In this document: in pieces, positions 18,890-31,207 of the stretch
How the letters are laid out: each line of letters begins with the position of its first letter
Numbering within the stretch: position 1 is the stretch's first letter
Assembly: GCF_002220865.2 (NCBI RefSeq)
Contig: NZ_NHRJ02000021.1
Span: 3,367 to 60,527 of the forward strand
Source of the DNA: Paenibacillus xerothermodurans
Lineage (GTDB): Bacteria; Bacillota; Bacilli; Paenibacillales; NBRC-103111
Reading direction: 5' to 3'
Length of the DNA: 57,161 nucleotides
Program-made: the position numbers and the translations under genes
The notes under the pieces: generated by a model
The model's input: only the letters and a program-made list of their open reading frames with translations
The model's database searches: none
What the model was told of the DNA's origin: nothing

Positions 18890-19225
18890 TTATTTTTCAG
18901 ATACCACTACTGTGATGTGGCTGGTACGTTTATTAATTCGGCTCGCACGTCCCATAGCGCGAGGACGGAATCTTTTCATCGTCGGACCTTGGTTAACATA
19001 CGCCTGGGAAATTACCAAGCTGTTAGGATCCAAAGAGTAGTTGTGCTCAGCGTTCGCAATCGCAGAGTTCAGAACTTTCTCAACAATTGGAGATGCTGCT
19101 CTCGGTGTGTGGCGCAGAATGGCAATCGCTTCGCCCACCTGCTTACCGCGGATTAAGTCGACCACCAGCTGCGCTTTACGAGGAGCAATACGAACGAATC
19201 TTGCAATGGATTTAGCTTCTTGCAT
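18890..19225 (-). CDS. rplV: 50S ribosomal protein L22
   Basis: 111 residues. The upstream in-frame ATG at 19243 overlaps the ribosome site; AAGGAGG lies 8 bases before the ATG at 19225, which is chosen. [20 protein letters not shown] and the beta-hairpin region [22 protein letters not shown] lining the exit tunnel (a macrolide-related site) look normal. Confidence 0.97.
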   Translation of the reverse strand: MQEAKSIARFVRIAPRKAQLVVDLIRGKQVGEAIAILRHTPRAASPIVEKVLNSAIANAEHNYSLDPNSLVISQAYVNQGPTMKRFRPRAMGRASRINKRTSHITVVVSEK

Positions 19226-19268
19226 GGAAGGACCTCCTTTCATTCACAACTCATTTCAAGCAAAGCGA

Positions 19269-19550
19269 TTAGCGCTTGCCTGTTTTCTTGTCGTCACCGT
19301 GACCTTTATACGTACGGGTTGGAGCAAACTCACCCAGCTTATGGCCAACCATATCCTCCGTAACATATACCGGCACATGCTTTCTACCATCGTATACCGC
19401 AAATGTATGACCGATAAATTGCGGGAAAATAGTAGAGCGGCGAGACCAAGTTTTGATTACCTGTTTCTTTGCAGTGTTGTCGCCAATCGCTTCAACCTTC
19501 TTCAACAGATAGTCGTCTACGAAAGGACCCTTTTTCAAACTACGACCCAT
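19269..19550 (-). CDS. rpsS: 30S ribosomal protein S19
   Basis: 93 residues; head protein that pairs with S13. [19 protein letters not shown] and [39 protein letters not shown] are typical. Confidence 0.98.
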   Translation of the reverse strand: MGRSLKKGPFVDDYLLKKVEAIGDNTAKKQVIKTWSRRSTIFPQFIGHTFAVYDGRKHVPVYVTEDMVGHKLGEFAPTRTYKGHGDDKKTGKR

Positions 19551-19589
19551 ATTTCGTTCCTCCCTTCTTTTACCGTTCCGAGAAATGAA

Positions 19590-20420
19590 TTACTTCGTAC
19601 GACGACGTACGATATATTTATCAGAAGCTTTGCCTTTTTTACGAGTTTTGTAACCGAGAGTTGGCTTGCCCCAAGGAGACATCGGGGATTTACGGCCGAT
19701 TGGAGCGCGACCTTCACCACCACCGTGAGGGTGATCGTTCGGGTTCATAACAACCCCGCGCACTTCAGGTCTTTGACCCAACCAACGGGAACGTCCAGCC
19801 TTACCGATTTTGACCAATTCGTAGTCTTCGTTACCTACGGAACCAATTGTGGCACGACAAACTTTCAATACTCTTCTTACTTCGCCGGAAGAAAGACGGA
19901 TTGTTACATACTTATCCTCTTTACCGAGCAATTGAGCTTCTGTACCGGCTGCACGAACCATTTGTCCGCCTTTACCTGGCTGTAGCTCGATATTGTGAAT
20001 CACAGTACCTACTGGAATGTTTTCCAAAGGCAAAGCGTTACCGATCTTAATGTCGGCTCCTGGACCGGAAACCACTTGATCGTTTACTTTTAATCCTTTT
20101 GGAGCAAGGATATAACGCTTTTCACCATCAGCATAGTGAATCAAAGCAATGTTAGCGGAGCGGTTTGGATCGTACTCGATAGTAGCAACGCGTCCTGGTA
20201 TTCCATCTTTGTTACGCTTGAAATCGATGATACGGTATTTACGCTTATGTCCACCACCTTGGTGACGAACCGTAATTTTACCTTGGTTGTTACGCCCTGC
20301 TTTTTTGCTCAAAGGTGCGAGCAGCGATTTTTCGGGTGCGGCAGTCGTAATTTCTTCAAATGAAGCAACCGACATGGCACGTCTTGCGGGCGACGTTGGT
20401 TTATATTTTTTGATTGGCAC
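19590..20420 (-). CDS. rplB: 50S ribosomal protein L2
   Basis: 276 residues. Essential for subunit joining and peptidyl transfer; the C-terminal [21 protein letters not shown] loop with its conserved His is intact. GTG start ([14 protein letters not shown]) behind AAGGAGGGAATCCTA. Confidence 0.98.
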   Translation of the reverse strand: MPIKKYKPTSPARRAMSVASFEEITTAAPEKSLLAPLSKKAGRNNQGKITVRHQGGGHKRKYRIIDFKRNKDGIPGRVATIEYDPNRSANIALIHYADGEKRYILAPKGLKVNDQVVSGPGADIKIGNALPLENIPVGTVIHNIELQPGKGGQMVRAAGTEAQLLGKEDKYVTIRLSSGEVRRVLKVCRATIGSVGNEDYELVKIGKAGRSRWLGQRPEVRGVVMNPNDHPHGGGEGRAPIGRKSPMSPWGKPTLGYKTRKKGKASDKYIVRRRTK

Positions 20421-20453
20421 TAGGATTCCCTCCTTACTTTCAAAGATTTTGTA

Positions 20454-20744
20454 TTACACAGACTCAAAAAACTCAAGTTCTTTGCTGTCTGCGCTGAGCG
20501 AAACAACTGCTTTTTTCCATTCGGATGTGTATCCGGAGTAGCGACCATAACGCTTCGGCTTCGCGGGCATTCTCAACGTATTCACGTTCGTTACTTTCAC
20601 ATTGAAAATCTGCTCGATCGCCTGTTTGATTTCCGTTTTGTTTGCACGAAGTTCTACTTCAAATACATACTTTTTCTCGGCCATCATATCACTTGTACGT
20701 TCTGTGATCACAGGGCGCTTAATAATGTCTCGAGGGTTCTTCAT
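20454..20744 (-). CDS. rplW: 50S ribosomal protein L23
   Basis: 96 residues. Exit-tunnel protein and docking site of trigger factor. The start overlaps the rplD stop by one base (TAATG), which suggests coupling. Confidence 0.97.
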   Translation of the reverse strand: MKNPRDIIKRPVITERTSDMMAEKKYVFEVELRANKTEIKQAIEQIFNVKVTNVNTLRMPAKPKRYGRYSGYTSEWKKAVVSLSADSKELEFFESV

Positions 20745-21367
20745 TACGCAAACACCTCCTCTACCTTCTGTACCGCGTCCTTAGTAATGATCAGCTTGTC
20801 ATGTACCAGAACATCAAGCACGTTAATTCCGTCAGCGGCAACAAACTTAACGCCTGGGATATTGCGCGCGGACAATGCTACGTTTTCGTCATAACCAGCT
20901 GTAACCACCAAAGCCTTACGGTCTACTTTTAGATTGTTCAGAATCGCTGCAAAATCCTTCGTCCGAGGTTGGCTCAGTTGCAGTTGATCCAATACGATGA
21001 TCTCATTGCCGATTACCTTGGAAGATAGGGCAGATTTGATCGCGAGACGACGAACTTTTTTAGGAAGCTTGTAAGCATAGCTGCGAGGAGTCGGTCCGAA
21101 AACCACACCGCCGCCTTTCCATTGAGGAGCGCGAATACTACCTTGACGAGCACGGCCAGTACCTTTTTGTTTCCAAGGCTTACGTCCACCGCCACGAACT
21201 TCGGAACGACCTTTTACTTTATGAGTACCAAGACGTAAGGAAGCGCGCTGCATTAAAACTGCTTCATTCATAACGTGGGAATGTGGTTCGATACCGAACA
21301 CGGAATCCGCTAGTTCAACTTCTCCGATTTGTGAACCACTTACATTGTATAATGCTACTTTTGGCAT
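20744..21367 (-). CDS. rplD: 50S ribosomal protein L4
   Basis: 207 residues. The extended loop [29 protein letters not shown] (about 60-90) reaches the exit-tunnel constriction and shows no macrolide-resistance change that I can recognise. In enteric bacteria L4 also regulates the S10 operon; no such role is shown for Firmicutes. Confidence 0.98.
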   Translation of the reverse strand: MPKVALYNVSGSQIGEVELADSVFGIEPHSHVMNEAVLMQRASLRLGTHKVKGRSEVRGGGRKPWKQKGTGRARQGSIRAPQWKGGGVVFGPTPRSYAYKLPKKVRRLAIKSALSSKVIGNEIIVLDQLQLSQPRTKDFAAILNNLKVDRKALVVTAGYDENVALSARNIPGVKFVAADGINVLDVLVHDKLIITKDAVQKVEEVFA

Positions 21368-21393
21368 CTGATTGTCCTCCTTTCCTGCTTTAC

Positions 21394-22017
21394 TTAGTGC
21401 TTAACTGTAGATTTAAGACTTACCAAGCTATTTTTAGGTCCTGGAATGGAGCCCTTGATCAAAAGAACGTTGCGATCAGGATCAACCTTCACAACTTCAA
21501 GGCGTTGAATGGTCACTGTTTCAGCACCCATATGCCCTGGCAGTTTTTTACCTTTAGGAACGCGGTTCGCTTGGATAGAACCCATAGAACCTGGTCCACG
21601 ATGGTAGCGAGAACCGTGAGCCATTGGACCCGTTGCTTGATTGTGACGCTTGATAACACCTTGGAATCCTTTACCTTTGGAAGTACCCGTTACATCAACG
21701 AATTCACCTTCTGAGAATACGTCAGCTTTGATTTCTTGGCCAACCTCGTATCCAGCACCCTGAACACGGAATTCTTTAATGTAGCGCTTAGGTGTTGTGC
21801 CAGCTTTCTTTGCGTGGCCCAACTCAGGCTGGTTCGCATTCTTTTCTTTCTTATCTTCAAAACCGATTTGGACAGATTCGTAACCGTCATTGTCGAGATC
21901 TTTCTTCTGTAACACAGTGCAAGGTCCCGCTTGAATTACGGTCACTGGAATCACCGAACCGTCTGGAGTGAACACTTGAGTCATTCCAAGTTTCTTACCT
22001 AAGATACCTTTAGTCAT
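21394..22017 (-). CDS. rplC: 50S ribosomal protein L3
   Basis: 207 residues. Start ATG at 22017 ([16 protein letters not shown]) preceded by AGAGGTG; the longer frame to 22041 is not supported by homologues. The central finger [20 protein letters not shown] and the conserved Gln modified in other bacteria are present. Confidence 0.97.
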   Translation of the reverse strand: MTKGILGKKLGMTQVFTPDGSVIPVTVIQAGPCTVLQKKDLDNDGYESVQIGFEDKKEKNANQPELGHAKKAGTTPKRYIKEFRVQGAGYEVGQEIKADVFSEGEFVDVTGTSKGKGFQGVIKRHNQATGPMAHGSRYHRGPGSMGSIQANRVPKGKKLPGHMGAETVTIQRLEVVKVDPDRNVLLIKGSIPGPKNSLVSLKSTVKH

Positions 22018-22068
22018 CGTTGACACCTCTTTTCCTCTCATACATTCATCTATTTATACACATGTGAA

Positions 22069-22514
<446 letters not shown>

Positions 22515-22543
22515 ATTATATAAAATTGAGAACTAAAAAGCAA
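22515..22543 (-). promoter_or_regulatory. Sigma-A promoter of the S10 cluster
   Basis: TTGCTT (complement of 22538-22543), 17-base spacer, TATAAT (complement of 22515-22520). It lies between the tuf terminator and rpsJ. Confidence 0.75.
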
Positions 22544-22560
22544 GCAAAAGTTTGTGTTTT

Positions 22561-22604
22561 TGTCTAAATAATAAAACCCCTCAACTCATAGAGTCAAAGG
22601 GGTT
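22561..22604 (-). terminator. Intrinsic terminator after tuf
   Basis: Minus-strand stem aacccct..actc/gagt..aggggtt with a 4-base loop followed by TTATTATT. It separates the rpsL-tuf operon from the S10 cluster. Confidence 0.8.
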
Positions 22605-22619
22605 CTATGCTAATAGAAA

Positions 22620-23810
<1,191 letters not shown>

Positions 23811-23848
23811 GGTTAGATAGCCTCCTTAGAGTAACGTTTAGTGTATTA

Positions 23849-25924
23849 TTAAGCGCCTTTGGTCTTTGCAACAATCTCTTCAGCAATGGATTTAGGCACT
23901 TCTTCATAGTGGGAAATTTCCATCGAGTAAACTCCGCGACCTTGTGTGCGGGAACGCAGTGTCGTCGAGTATCCGAACATCTCGGATAGCGGCACTTTCG
24001 CACGGATTATTTGAGCTCCAAAACGGTTATCCATGCCTTCGATACGACCACGACGAGAGTTCAAATCACCCATAACGTCGCCCATGTACTCTTCAGGCAC
24101 AGTAACTTCCACTTTCATGATAGGCTCAAGCAATGCAGGGCGACACTTTTCGCCAGCAGCTTTTAAAGCCATGGAACCAGCGATCTTAAATGCCATCTCG
24201 TTGGAGTCAACATCATGGTAAGAACCGTCGACAACGGTTGCTTTGATATCAACCAGCGGGAAGCCGGCATATACACCGTTCTTCATGGTCTCTTCAATAC
24301 CTGCTTGAATTGGGGCGATGTATTCTCTCGGAATTGCTCCACCCACGATCTTGCTTTCGAATTGGAAGCCTGTTCCTGCCTCGAGGGGCTCGAATTCAAC
24401 CCAACAATGTCCGTATTGACCACGGCCACCGGATTGGCGAACGAACTTACCTTCGACCTTAGCAGCCTGACGGAATGTTTCACGGTAAGCAACCTGTGGT
24501 TTACCCACATTGGTTTCTACCTTGAACTCACGCAGCATACGGTCAACCAAGATCTCCAGGTGCAACTCACCCATACCGGCGATGATAGTTTGTCCTGTCT
24601 CTTCGTCCGTGTGTGCACGGAAAGTTGGATCTTCTTCGGAAAGCTTCTGCAAAGCGATACCCATTTTGTCTTGGTCAGCCTTGGTTTTAGGCTCAACCGC
24701 AAGCTGGATAACCGGCTCTGGGAAATTCATCGATTCAAGAATAACCGGGTTCTTCTCATCACACAACGTGTCGCCTGTAGTAGTATCTTTCAAACCTACC
24801 GCAGCTGCAATGTCACCAGCATACACTTCGCTGATTTCCTGACGGCTGTTGGCGTGCATTTGAAGGATACGACCAATTCTTTCACGCTTACCTTTAGTAG
24901 CGTTGATCACATAGGATCCAGAGTTCAGCACTCCGGAGTACACGCGGAAGAATGTGAGTCTACCAACAAACGGGTCTGTCATGATTTTGAAAGCCAAAGC
25001 TGCAAACGGTTGATCGTCCGCAGATTTACGAGTGACTTCCGTGCCATCTTCCAACGTACCTTTGATATCCGGTACATCGATAGGAGCCGGCAGATAGTCA
25101 ACTACAGCATCCAGCATCAATTGAACGCCTTTGTTTCTGTAAGAGGATCCGCAGATAACCGGGAAAATCTTAACTTGGACAACGCCTGTGCGCAGCGCTG
25201 ATTTGATCTCTTCGACAGTGAGTTCCTCGCCCTCGAGATACTTCATGGTCAGCTCTTCATCCAATTCAGCGACTTTCTCAATCAGTTCAAGTCTCAATTC
25301 TTCCACCTGATCCTTGAATTCTGCCGGCACATCTACTTCTTCTACCTCTTTACCCAAATCGTCCTTGTACATATAGGCACGCTGCTCGACCAAGTCGATG
25401 ATGCCTCGGAAGTCATTCTCAGCGCCGATAGGCAATTGAATAGCGACTGCGTTCGCGCCAAGTCTTTCACGCATCTGCTGAATCGCACCCAAGAAATCTG
25501 CACCGATGATGTCCATTTTGTTTACATAAGCGATACGAGGAACGCCATATTTGTCAGCTTGACGCCACACTGTCTCGGACTGTGGTTCAACGCCTTCTTT
25601 GGCACTGAATACGCCTACTGCCCCGTCCAACACGCGCAGGGAACGCTCGACTTCAACTGTGAAGTCAACGTGTCCCGGGGTATCGATAATATTGATGCGG
25701 TGACCCTTCCAAGCGGCAGTAGTTGCAGCAGACGTGATCGTGATTCCACGCTCCTGCTCTTGCTCCATCCAGTCCATCGTTGCAGCACCTTCATGCACTT
25801 CACCGATTTTGTGTGTACGTCCTGTGTAGAACAAGATCCGCTCAGTTGTTGTCGTTTTACCCGCATCAATATGCGCCATGATCCCGATATTACGCGTATC
25901 TTTCAAGGAGAACTCTCTAGCCAT
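23849..25924 (-). CDS. fusA: Translation elongation factor G
   Basis: 691 residues. GTPase that drives translocation and, with RRF, ribosome recycling. G1 [12 protein letters not shown] (about 17-28), [18 protein letters not shown] and domain [16 protein letters not shown] are clear. The start at 25924 ([12 protein letters not shown]) is 8 bases after AAGGAG; an ATG six codons upstream overlaps that site and is rejected. Confidence 0.98.
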   Translation of the reverse strand: MAREFSLKDTRNIGIMAHIDAGKTTTTERILFYTGRTHKIGEVHEGAATMDWMEQEQERGITITSAATTAAWKGHRINIIDTPGHVDFTVEVERSLRVLDGAVGVFSAKEGVEPQSETVWRQADKYGVPRIAYVNKMDIIGADFLGAIQQMRERLGANAVAIQLPIGAENDFRGIIDLVEQRAYMYKDDLGKEVEEVDVPAEFKDQVEELRLELIEKVAELDEELTMKYLEGEELTVEEIKSALRTGVVQVKIFPVICGSSYRNKGVQLMLDAVVDYLPAPIDVPDIKGTLEDGTEVTRKSADDQPFAALAFKIMTDPFVGRLTFFRVYSGVLNSGSYVINATKGKRERIGRILQMHANSRQEISEVYAGDIAAAVGLKDTTTGDTLCDEKNPVILESMNFPEPVIQLAVEPKTKADQDKMGIALQKLSEEDPTFRAHTDEETGQTIIAGMGELHLEILVDRMLREFKVETNVGKPQVAYRETFRQAAKVEGKFVRQSGGRGQYGHCWVEFEPLEAGTGFQFESKIVGGAIPREYIAPIQAGIEETMKNGVYAGFPLVDIKATVVDGSYHDVDSNEMAFKIAGSMALKAAGEKCRPALLEPIMKVEVTVPEEYMGDVMGDLNSRRGRIEGMDNRFGAQIIRAKVPLSEMFGYSTTLRSRTQGRGVYSMEISHYEEVPKSIAEEIVAKTKGA

Positions 25925-25961
25925 TAGGATGTCTCCTTTCAAAATTCAAAGAGTTTAAATT

Positions 25962-26432
25962 CTACCAACGATAGTGTGCGAAAGCTTTGTTAGCTTCGGC
26001 CATTTTGTGTGTATCTTCACGCTTCTTGACCGCAGCACCAGTATTGTTGCTGGCATCAATAATCTCTTGAGCCAATCTTTCTTCCATCGTTTTCTCACCA
26101 CGAAGGCGAGCGTAGTTCACCAACCAGCGTAGACCCAAAGTCGTACGGCGATCTGGTCTAACTTCGATAGGCACTTGGTAGTTCGCGCCACCAACACGAC
26201 GAGCTTTAACTTCAAGAACAGGCATGATGTTTTTGATTGCTGCTTCAAACACTTCCATCGGTTCCTTACCTGTACGTTCTTGAATCATGTTAAAAGCGTT
26301 GTATAGGATGGTCTGAGCGACCCCTCTTTTGCCATCAAGCATAATACGATTGATTAAACGAGTAACCAGCTTGCTATTGTAAATAGGATCTGGCAATACG
26401 TCTCTGCGAGTAACTGGACCTTTACGAGGCAT
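25962..26432 (-). CDS. rpsG: 30S ribosomal protein S7
   Basis: 156 residues; nucleates the 16S 3' domain and lies at the E site. [31 protein letters not shown] and the C-terminal [14 protein letters not shown] are conserved. Confidence 0.98.
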   Translation of the reverse strand: MPRKGPVTRRDVLPDPIYNSKLVTRLINRIMLDGKRGVAQTILYNAFNMIQERTGKEPMEVFEAAIKNIMPVLEVKARRVGGANYQVPIEVRPDRRTTLGLRWLVNYARLRGEKTMEERLAQEIIDASNNTGAAVKKREDTHKMAEANKAFAHYRW

Positions 26433-26475
26433 AGTTATCCCCCTTTCTCAAAAAGTAAATCCTAGCGGAATTCAA

Positions 26476-26898
26476 TTATTGCTTAGCTGCTTTCGGACGC
26501 TTCGCACCGTACTTGGAACGAGCTTGTTTACGGTTGTTCACACCCGCAGTATCCAATGCACCGCGAACGATGTGATAACGTACCCCTGGAAGGTCTTTAA
26601 TTCTACCTCCACGGATCAGCACTACGCTGTGTTCTTGCAAGTTATGTCCGATACCTGGAATGTACGCAGTTACCTCAACACGGTTTGTCAAACGAACACG
26701 AGCATATTTACGAAGTGCGGAGTTAGGTTTCTTAGGTGTCATCGTACCTACACGAGTGCACACACCGCGTTTTTGCGGAGCGCTGATGTCAGTAGCTTCT
26801 CTTTTCAACGCGTTGAAACCTTTTTGAAGAGCAGGGGATTTGGATTTCTCCACCTTTGCTTGACGTCCTTTACGAACGAGTTGGTTAATTGTTGGCAT
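26476..26898 (-). CDS. rpsL: 30S ribosomal protein S12
   Basis: 140 residues. Decoding-centre protein. The two streptomycin-determining Lys residues (in [11 protein letters not shown] and [11 protein letters not shown]) are wild type, so no resistance change is visible. Start at 26898 ([12 protein letters not shown]) follows GGAGGTGGCGAC. Confidence 0.98.
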   Translation of the reverse strand: MPTINQLVRKGRQAKVEKSKSPALQKGFNALKREATDISAPQKRGVCTRVGTMTPKKPNSALRKYARVRLTNRVEVTAYIPGIGHNLQEHSVVLIRGGRIKDLPGVRYHIVRGALDTAGVNNRKQARSKYGAKRPKAAKQ

Positions 26899-27028
26899 GT
26901 CGCCACCTCCTTCCAAATGTTTAAATTTCCGTGCATTTCAAGCCCACAGATCCAGGCGAATCGTAAATGAACAAAGGAAAAGTTTTTGTCATCGTCCCAC
27001 TGCTGAGAAGTAACAAAAACGATTAACA

Positions 27029-27280
27029 TTATTCATTTACCACGGCTGCAACAGCAGCCCCAACTTCAATTCCACACGCGGTACCTAATTGCTTCATGGA
27101 ATCTACGTATGTTATTGCAACCCCTCTTCGATGGCAGAGGTTGACCAATTTTATCGTAACTCGCGGATCTGCATCTTTAGCAACAAAAACTTCTGAAACC
27201 TTATTTGAATCAACCATTCTTGATGCCTGCTTCGCACCTATTATTATGTTTGCAGCCTGTTTGACTTTTTCGTAAGACAT
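27029..27280 (-). CDS. rplGB: L7Ae-like ribosome-associated RNA-binding protein (YbxF family)
   Basis: 83 residues. Small L7Ae-fold proteins of this family bind kink-turn RNA; in B. subtilis YbxF sits in the same place before rpsL. Motifs AANIIIGAKQ, VFVAKDADPR and LGTACGIEVGAAVAAVV are typical. The start at 27280 (MSYEKV) is about 10 bases after GGAGG; the upstream hydrophobic extension in the same frame is leader sequence. Confidence 0.93.
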   Translation of the reverse strand: MSYEKVKQAANIIIGAKQASRMVDSNKVSEVFVAKDADPRVTIKLVNLCHRRGVAITYVDSMKQLGTACGIEVGAAVAAVVNE

Positions 27281-27334
27281 GATAACACATCCTCCAAAGA
27301 ACAGGAAACTCACGATAAAATGGCACACTTCGAT

Positions 27335-27364
27335 ATCTTAGCATTCGCCAGGTATCATTGTCAA
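27335..27364 (-). promoter_or_regulatory. Extended -10 promoter of rplGB-rpsL-rpsG-fusA-tuf
   Basis: TTGACA (complement of 27359-27364), 18-base spacer, TAAGAT (complement of 27335-27340) preceded by TGC. The -35 lies within the T-rich tail of the rpoC terminator. Confidence 0.7.
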
Positions 27365-27415
27365 GAAAATAAGACTGCCTTCACACAGAAATTATGCATT
27401 CCTCTGTGAAGGCAG
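27365..27415 (-). terminator. Intrinsic terminator after rpoC
   Basis: 11-bp perfect stem ctgccttcaca/tgtgaaggcag with a 19-base loop, then tcttattttc on the minus strand. Confidence 0.85.
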
Positions 27416-27437
27416 CTAGGTCACTTACCACATCATT

Positions 27438-30400
27438 TTAGTCGACTGACACGGCTTCCCTTTCCAGCGTATCTTCGCCTGGAACCCCCGCATCCGCATT
27501 AGTGATTCGGATATTACGGTATCTAGCCATTCCTGTGCCTGCCGGAATTAGCTTACCGATAATAACATTTTCTTTCAGACCAAGCAGTTGGTCGACTTTA
27601 CCCTTGATAGCGGCATCGGTCAACACGCGAGTAGTCTCTTGGAACGATGCTGCGGACAAGAAGGAATCTGTTTCAAGCGATGCCTTGGTGATACCAAGCA
27701 GCACCGGCTTAGCAACAGCTGGCTCCTCATTAGCAAACAGCGCCACTTTATTTGCCTCTTCGTACTCATGAATGTCTACAAAGGCACCAGGAAGCAGCGT
27801 CGTATTCCCGGAGTCAACGATACGGATCTTCCGAAGCATTTGGCGAACCATCACTTCGATGTGTTTATCGTTGATTTCTACCCCTTGGTTACGATATACG
27901 CGTTGAACTTCCTGCAGGATGTAGTTTTGCACACCACGAATACCTTTAATTCGAAGCATTTCCTTCGGATCGATAGAGCCTTCGGTCAACTCGTCCCCGG
28001 CTTCCACGGTTTGGTTCACCTGAACGCGAACTCGGGAGCCGTAAGGCACTGCGTAGACCTTCGATTCAGCCTCACCTAACACTTCAATTTCACGGCGGTC
28101 TTTCGCTTCACGAATGTCTTTGACCACACCGTCAATCTCGGTGATGATAGCTTGACCTTTAGGGTTTCTAGCTTCAAACAACTCTTGAATACGCGGCAAA
28201 CCTTGTGTGATGTCATCGCCTGCAACGCCCCCAGTATGGAACGTACGCATTGTCAACTGGGTTCCTGGTTCACCGATGGATTGTGCTGCGATAATACCTA
28301 CAGCTTCACCGATTTCTACGTGATTTCCGGTTGCCAAGTTGCGGCCATAGCACTTTTTGCATACGCCATGTCTGGAACGACAGCTCAATACGGAGCGAAT
28401 TTGCAGTTTTTCAATCCCCGCCGCAATGATGGCGTCCGCGGTATTGGCTTCGATCAGTTCGTTGCGTGCCACGATGACTTCGCCGTTGATTGGGCTGCGA
28501 ATCGTTTCAAATGCATACCGACCTTCGATGCGGTCAAACAGATCCTCAATGACTTCTTTACCGTCCTGAATCCGGCTCACGGTAAAGCCTTTATCGGTGC
28601 CGCAATCGTCCTCGCGTACAATTACGTCTTGTGCAACGTCAACGAGACGACGGGTCAGATAACCAGAGTCAGCCGTACGCAACGCGGTATCGGCCAAACC
28701 TTTCCGCGCGCCGTGCGTGGAGATAAAGTACTCCAACACTGTCAGGCCCTCTCGGAAGTTCGATTTGATCGGAAGCTCGATGATTTTACCCGACGGGTTA
28801 GCCATCAAACCACGCATCCCGCCAAGCTGAGTAATCTGAGATTTATTACCCCGCGCCTTGGATTCCACCATCATGTTGATGGAGTTGTATTTGTCAAGGG
28901 ACTTCATCAGAATGTCTGTCAATTCATCCTTAGCCTTACTCCAAATAGCAATAACACGGTCATAGCGTTCTTCGTCGGTAATCAAACCGCGACGATACTG
29001 ATTGGTCACGATATGAACCTTCTCTTCGGATTCTTTCAAAATTGCTTCTTTCTCCGTAGGCACCGTGACGTCAGCTACCGCAATTGTAATACCGGCTCTT
29101 GTGGAGTAGGTGAACCCCAGCGATTTAATACGGTCCAAGATGATAGAAGTCTGTGTTGTATGATACTTGCGGAAACATTCAGCGATGATTGTACCCAAGT
29201 ACTCTTTACCAACGGCTTTTTCCTCAGGCAGTTCCTCCATCTTCTTGCGAATATCCGCGCCTTTCTCAAATACAAAGTATTCATTTGGCGTCCCTTGCAG
29301 CAGGTTTGCCTTCGTTGCCTCGTTGATGTAAGGGAAATCCGGAGGGTAAATCTCGTTGAAAATTACCTTACCGATAGTTGTGATCAGCATAGCTTTCTGC
29401 TGTTCCGGCGTGAAGCTCGTTTTGTTCAGAGCTCTGGCCGGTATAGCGATACGAGCATGCAAGGATGCAGCGCCACGGTGGTACAACGACACTGCGTCAG
29501 CCACCGATCGAACGAAGCTGAGCGAACCCTTAGCTTTTTTATTGACTGTTGTCAAATAGAAGCTGCCCAAGACCATATCCTGAGACGGGGTTACGACAGG
29601 CTTACCGTCTTTCGGGTTAAGAATGTTTCCTGCGGCCAGCATCAACAAACGAGCTTCAGTTTGTGCTTCGGCAGACAACGGTACGTGAACCGCCATTTGG
29701 TCACCGTCAAAGTCGGCGTTATACGCTGTACATACCAGAGGATGCAGCTTGATAGCGCGACCTTCTACCAAGATTGGTTCGAAAGCCTGAATACCTAATC
29801 TATGCAGCGTAGGGGCACGATTCAATAGAACCGGATGCTCCTTAATCACTTCTTCCAAGACGTCCCACACTTCCGGACTAACGCGTTCTACTTTGCGTTT
29901 TGCGCTTTTGATGTTGTGCGCCAATCCCTTGTTAACCAATTCCTTCATAACAAAAGGTTTGAACAGCTCAAGCGCCATTTCTTTCGGTAATCCGCATTGG
30001 TACATTTTCAAGCTTGGTCCTACAACGATAACGGAACGGCCTGAGTAGTCAACACGTTTACCCAACAGGTTTTGGCGGAAACGACCTTGCTTACCCTTCA
30101 ACATGTGGCTGAGGGACTTCAACGGCCGATTACCAGGGCCAGTAACCGGACGACCGCGGCGGCCGTTGTCGATCAGCGCATCGACGGCTTCCTGCAGCAT
30201 CCGCTTCTCATTTTGGACGATGATGTCCGGTGCGCCAAGATCCAACAGCCTTTTCAGACGGTTGTTCCGGTTGATCACGCGACGATACAAGTCGTTCAAG
30301 TCAGAAGTGGCGAAGCGTCCACCGTCCAATTGAACCATCGGACGCAGTTCCGGCGGAATAACTGGCAATACGTCCAGCACCATCCACTCTGGCGCATTTT

Positions 30401-31058
30401 TCGAGTTGCGGAAAGCTTCCATAACTTCCAACCGTTTGATCGCGCGGTTACGGCGCTGACCTTGAGCGGTTTTCAGCTCTTCTTTCAGCATTTCTACTTC
30501 TCTGTCGATTTCGATGTCTTGCAGCAGCTTTTTCACCGCTTCCGCACCCATACCGGCTTGGAACGCGTAACCGTACTTCTCACGGTAGCTGCGGTATTCT
30601 TTCTCAGACAACAGCTGCTTTTTCTCAAGCGGAGTGTCACCAGGGTCGGTAACTACATAGGAAGCAAAATAGATAATCTCTTCGAGAGAACGAGGAGACA
30701 TATCCAACGCCAAACCCATGCGGCTTGGGATTCCTTTGAAATACCAGATATGAGAAACAGGAGCTGCCAGCTCGATGTGACCCATGCGTTCACGGCGAAC
30801 CTTTTGCCGCGTAACTTCTACACCACAGCGATCACAGACAACGCCCTTGTAACGCACACGCTTATACTTGCCGCAATGGCATTCCCAGTCTTTCGTTGGT
30901 CCAAAAATCTTTTCGCAGAACAGACCTTCCTTTTCAGGTTTCAAAGTTCTGTAGTTAATAGTTTCCGGCTTCTTCACTTCCCCGCGGGACCACGAACGGA
31001 TCTTCTCCGGAGAAGCCAATCCAATTTTCATAAACTCGAAGTTGTTAACGTCCATCAA
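27438..31058 (-). CDS. rpoC: DNA-directed RNA polymerase subunit beta'
   Basis: 1206 residues, usual for Firmicutes. N-terminal zinc ribbon CHCGKYK...CDRCG (about 60-80); active-site NADFDGDQM near 449 holding the catalytic Mg; second zinc site [11 protein letters not shown] in the C-terminal half. The start is TTG with ATG as second codon: GGAGGG is 7-8 bases from the TTG, and M-x-DVNNFE then matches the homologous N-terminus, so TTG is preferred; ATG at 31055 is the alternative. It lies 149 bases after rpoB. Confidence 0.98.
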   Translation of the reverse strand: MMDVNNFEFMKIGLASPEKIRSWSRGEVKKPETINYRTLKPEKEGLFCEKIFGPTKDWECHCGKYKRVRYKGVVCDRCGVEVTRQKVRRERMGHIELAAPVSHIWYFKGIPSRMGLALDMSPRSLEEIIYFASYVVTDPGDTPLEKKQLLSEKEYRSYREKYGYAFQAGMGAEAVKKLLQDIEIDREVEMLKEELKTAQGQRRNRAIKRLEVMEAFRNSKNAPEWMVLDVLPVIPPELRPMVQLDGGRFATSDLNDLYRRVINRNNRLKRLLDLGAPDIIVQNEKRMLQEAVDALIDNGRRGRPVTGPGNRPLKSLSHMLKGKQGRFRQNLLGKRVDYSGRSVIVVGPSLKMYQCGLPKEMALELFKPFVMKELVNKGLAHNIKSAKRKVERVSPEVWDVLEEVIKEHPVLLNRAPTLHRLGIQAFEPILVEGRAIKLHPLVCTAYNADFDGDQMAVHVPLSAEAQTEARLLMLAAGNILNPKDGKPVVTPSQDMVLGSFYLTTVNKKAKGSLSFVRSVADAVSLYHRGAASLHARIAIPARALNKTSFTPEQQKAMLITTIGKVIFNEIYPPDFPYINEATKANLLQGTPNEYFVFEKGADIRKKMEELPEEKAVGKEYLGTIIAECFRKYHTTQTSIILDRIKSLGFTYSTRAGITIAVADVTVPTEKEAILKESEEKVHIVTNQYRRGLITDEERYDRVIAIWSKAKDELTDILMKSLDKYNSINMMVESKARGNKSQITQLGGMRGLMANPSGKIIELPIKSNFREGLTVLEYFISTHGARKGLADTALRTADSGYLTRRLVDVAQDVIVREDDCGTDKGFTVSRIQDGKEVIEDLFDRIEGRYAFETIRSPINGEVIVARNELIEANTADAIIAAGIEKLQIRSVLSCRSRHGVCKKCYGRNLATGNHVEIGEAVGIIAAQSIGEPGTQLTMRTFHTGGVAGDDITQGLPRIQELFEARNPKGQAIITEIDGVVKDIREAKDRREIEVLGEAESKVYAVPYGSRVRVQVNQTVEAGDELTEGSIDPKEMLRIKGIRGVQNYILQEVQRVYRNQGVEINDKHIEVMVRQMLRKIRIVDSGNTTLLPGAFVDIHEYEEANKVALFANEEPAVAKPVLLGITKASLETDSFLSAASFQETTRVLTDAAIKGKVDQLLGLKENVIIGKLIPAGTGMARYRNIRITNADAGVPGEDTLEREAVSVD

Positions 31059-31103
31059 GGAGCAACCCTCCTTTAGAATGTACTATATGATAAGCCAAGG
31101 CCT

Positions 31104-31118
31104 CGCGGTGAGACCGCG
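31104..31118. repeat. Small GC-rich inverted repeat in the rpoB-rpoC gap
   Basis: Perfect CGCGGT/ACCGCG stem with a 3-base loop, not followed by T. It is in the 149-base spacer and could be an RNA-processing or stability element; nothing else is visible there. Confidence 0.6.
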
Positions 31119-31207
31119 CAATACGACGCGGCCCGACCGAGAGCAAGGCTGTTTGTGCAGCATCAGTGAGTTAAATCAGAATCCGGTCACAAGACTACTT
31201 TACTACG

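Noticed and set aside
19041-19985. 314-codon plus-strand open frame across rplV-rpsS-rplB
   Set aside because: It spans three conserved minus-strand genes and their gaps; a shadow frame.
24215-25201. 328-codon plus-strand open frame inside fusA
   Set aside because: Antisense to intact EF-G; no independent support.
28152-29798. 548-codon plus-strand open frame inside rpoC
   Set aside because: It is antisense to a fully conserved RpoC region, with no ribosome site and no recognisable protein; it arises from rpoC codon use.
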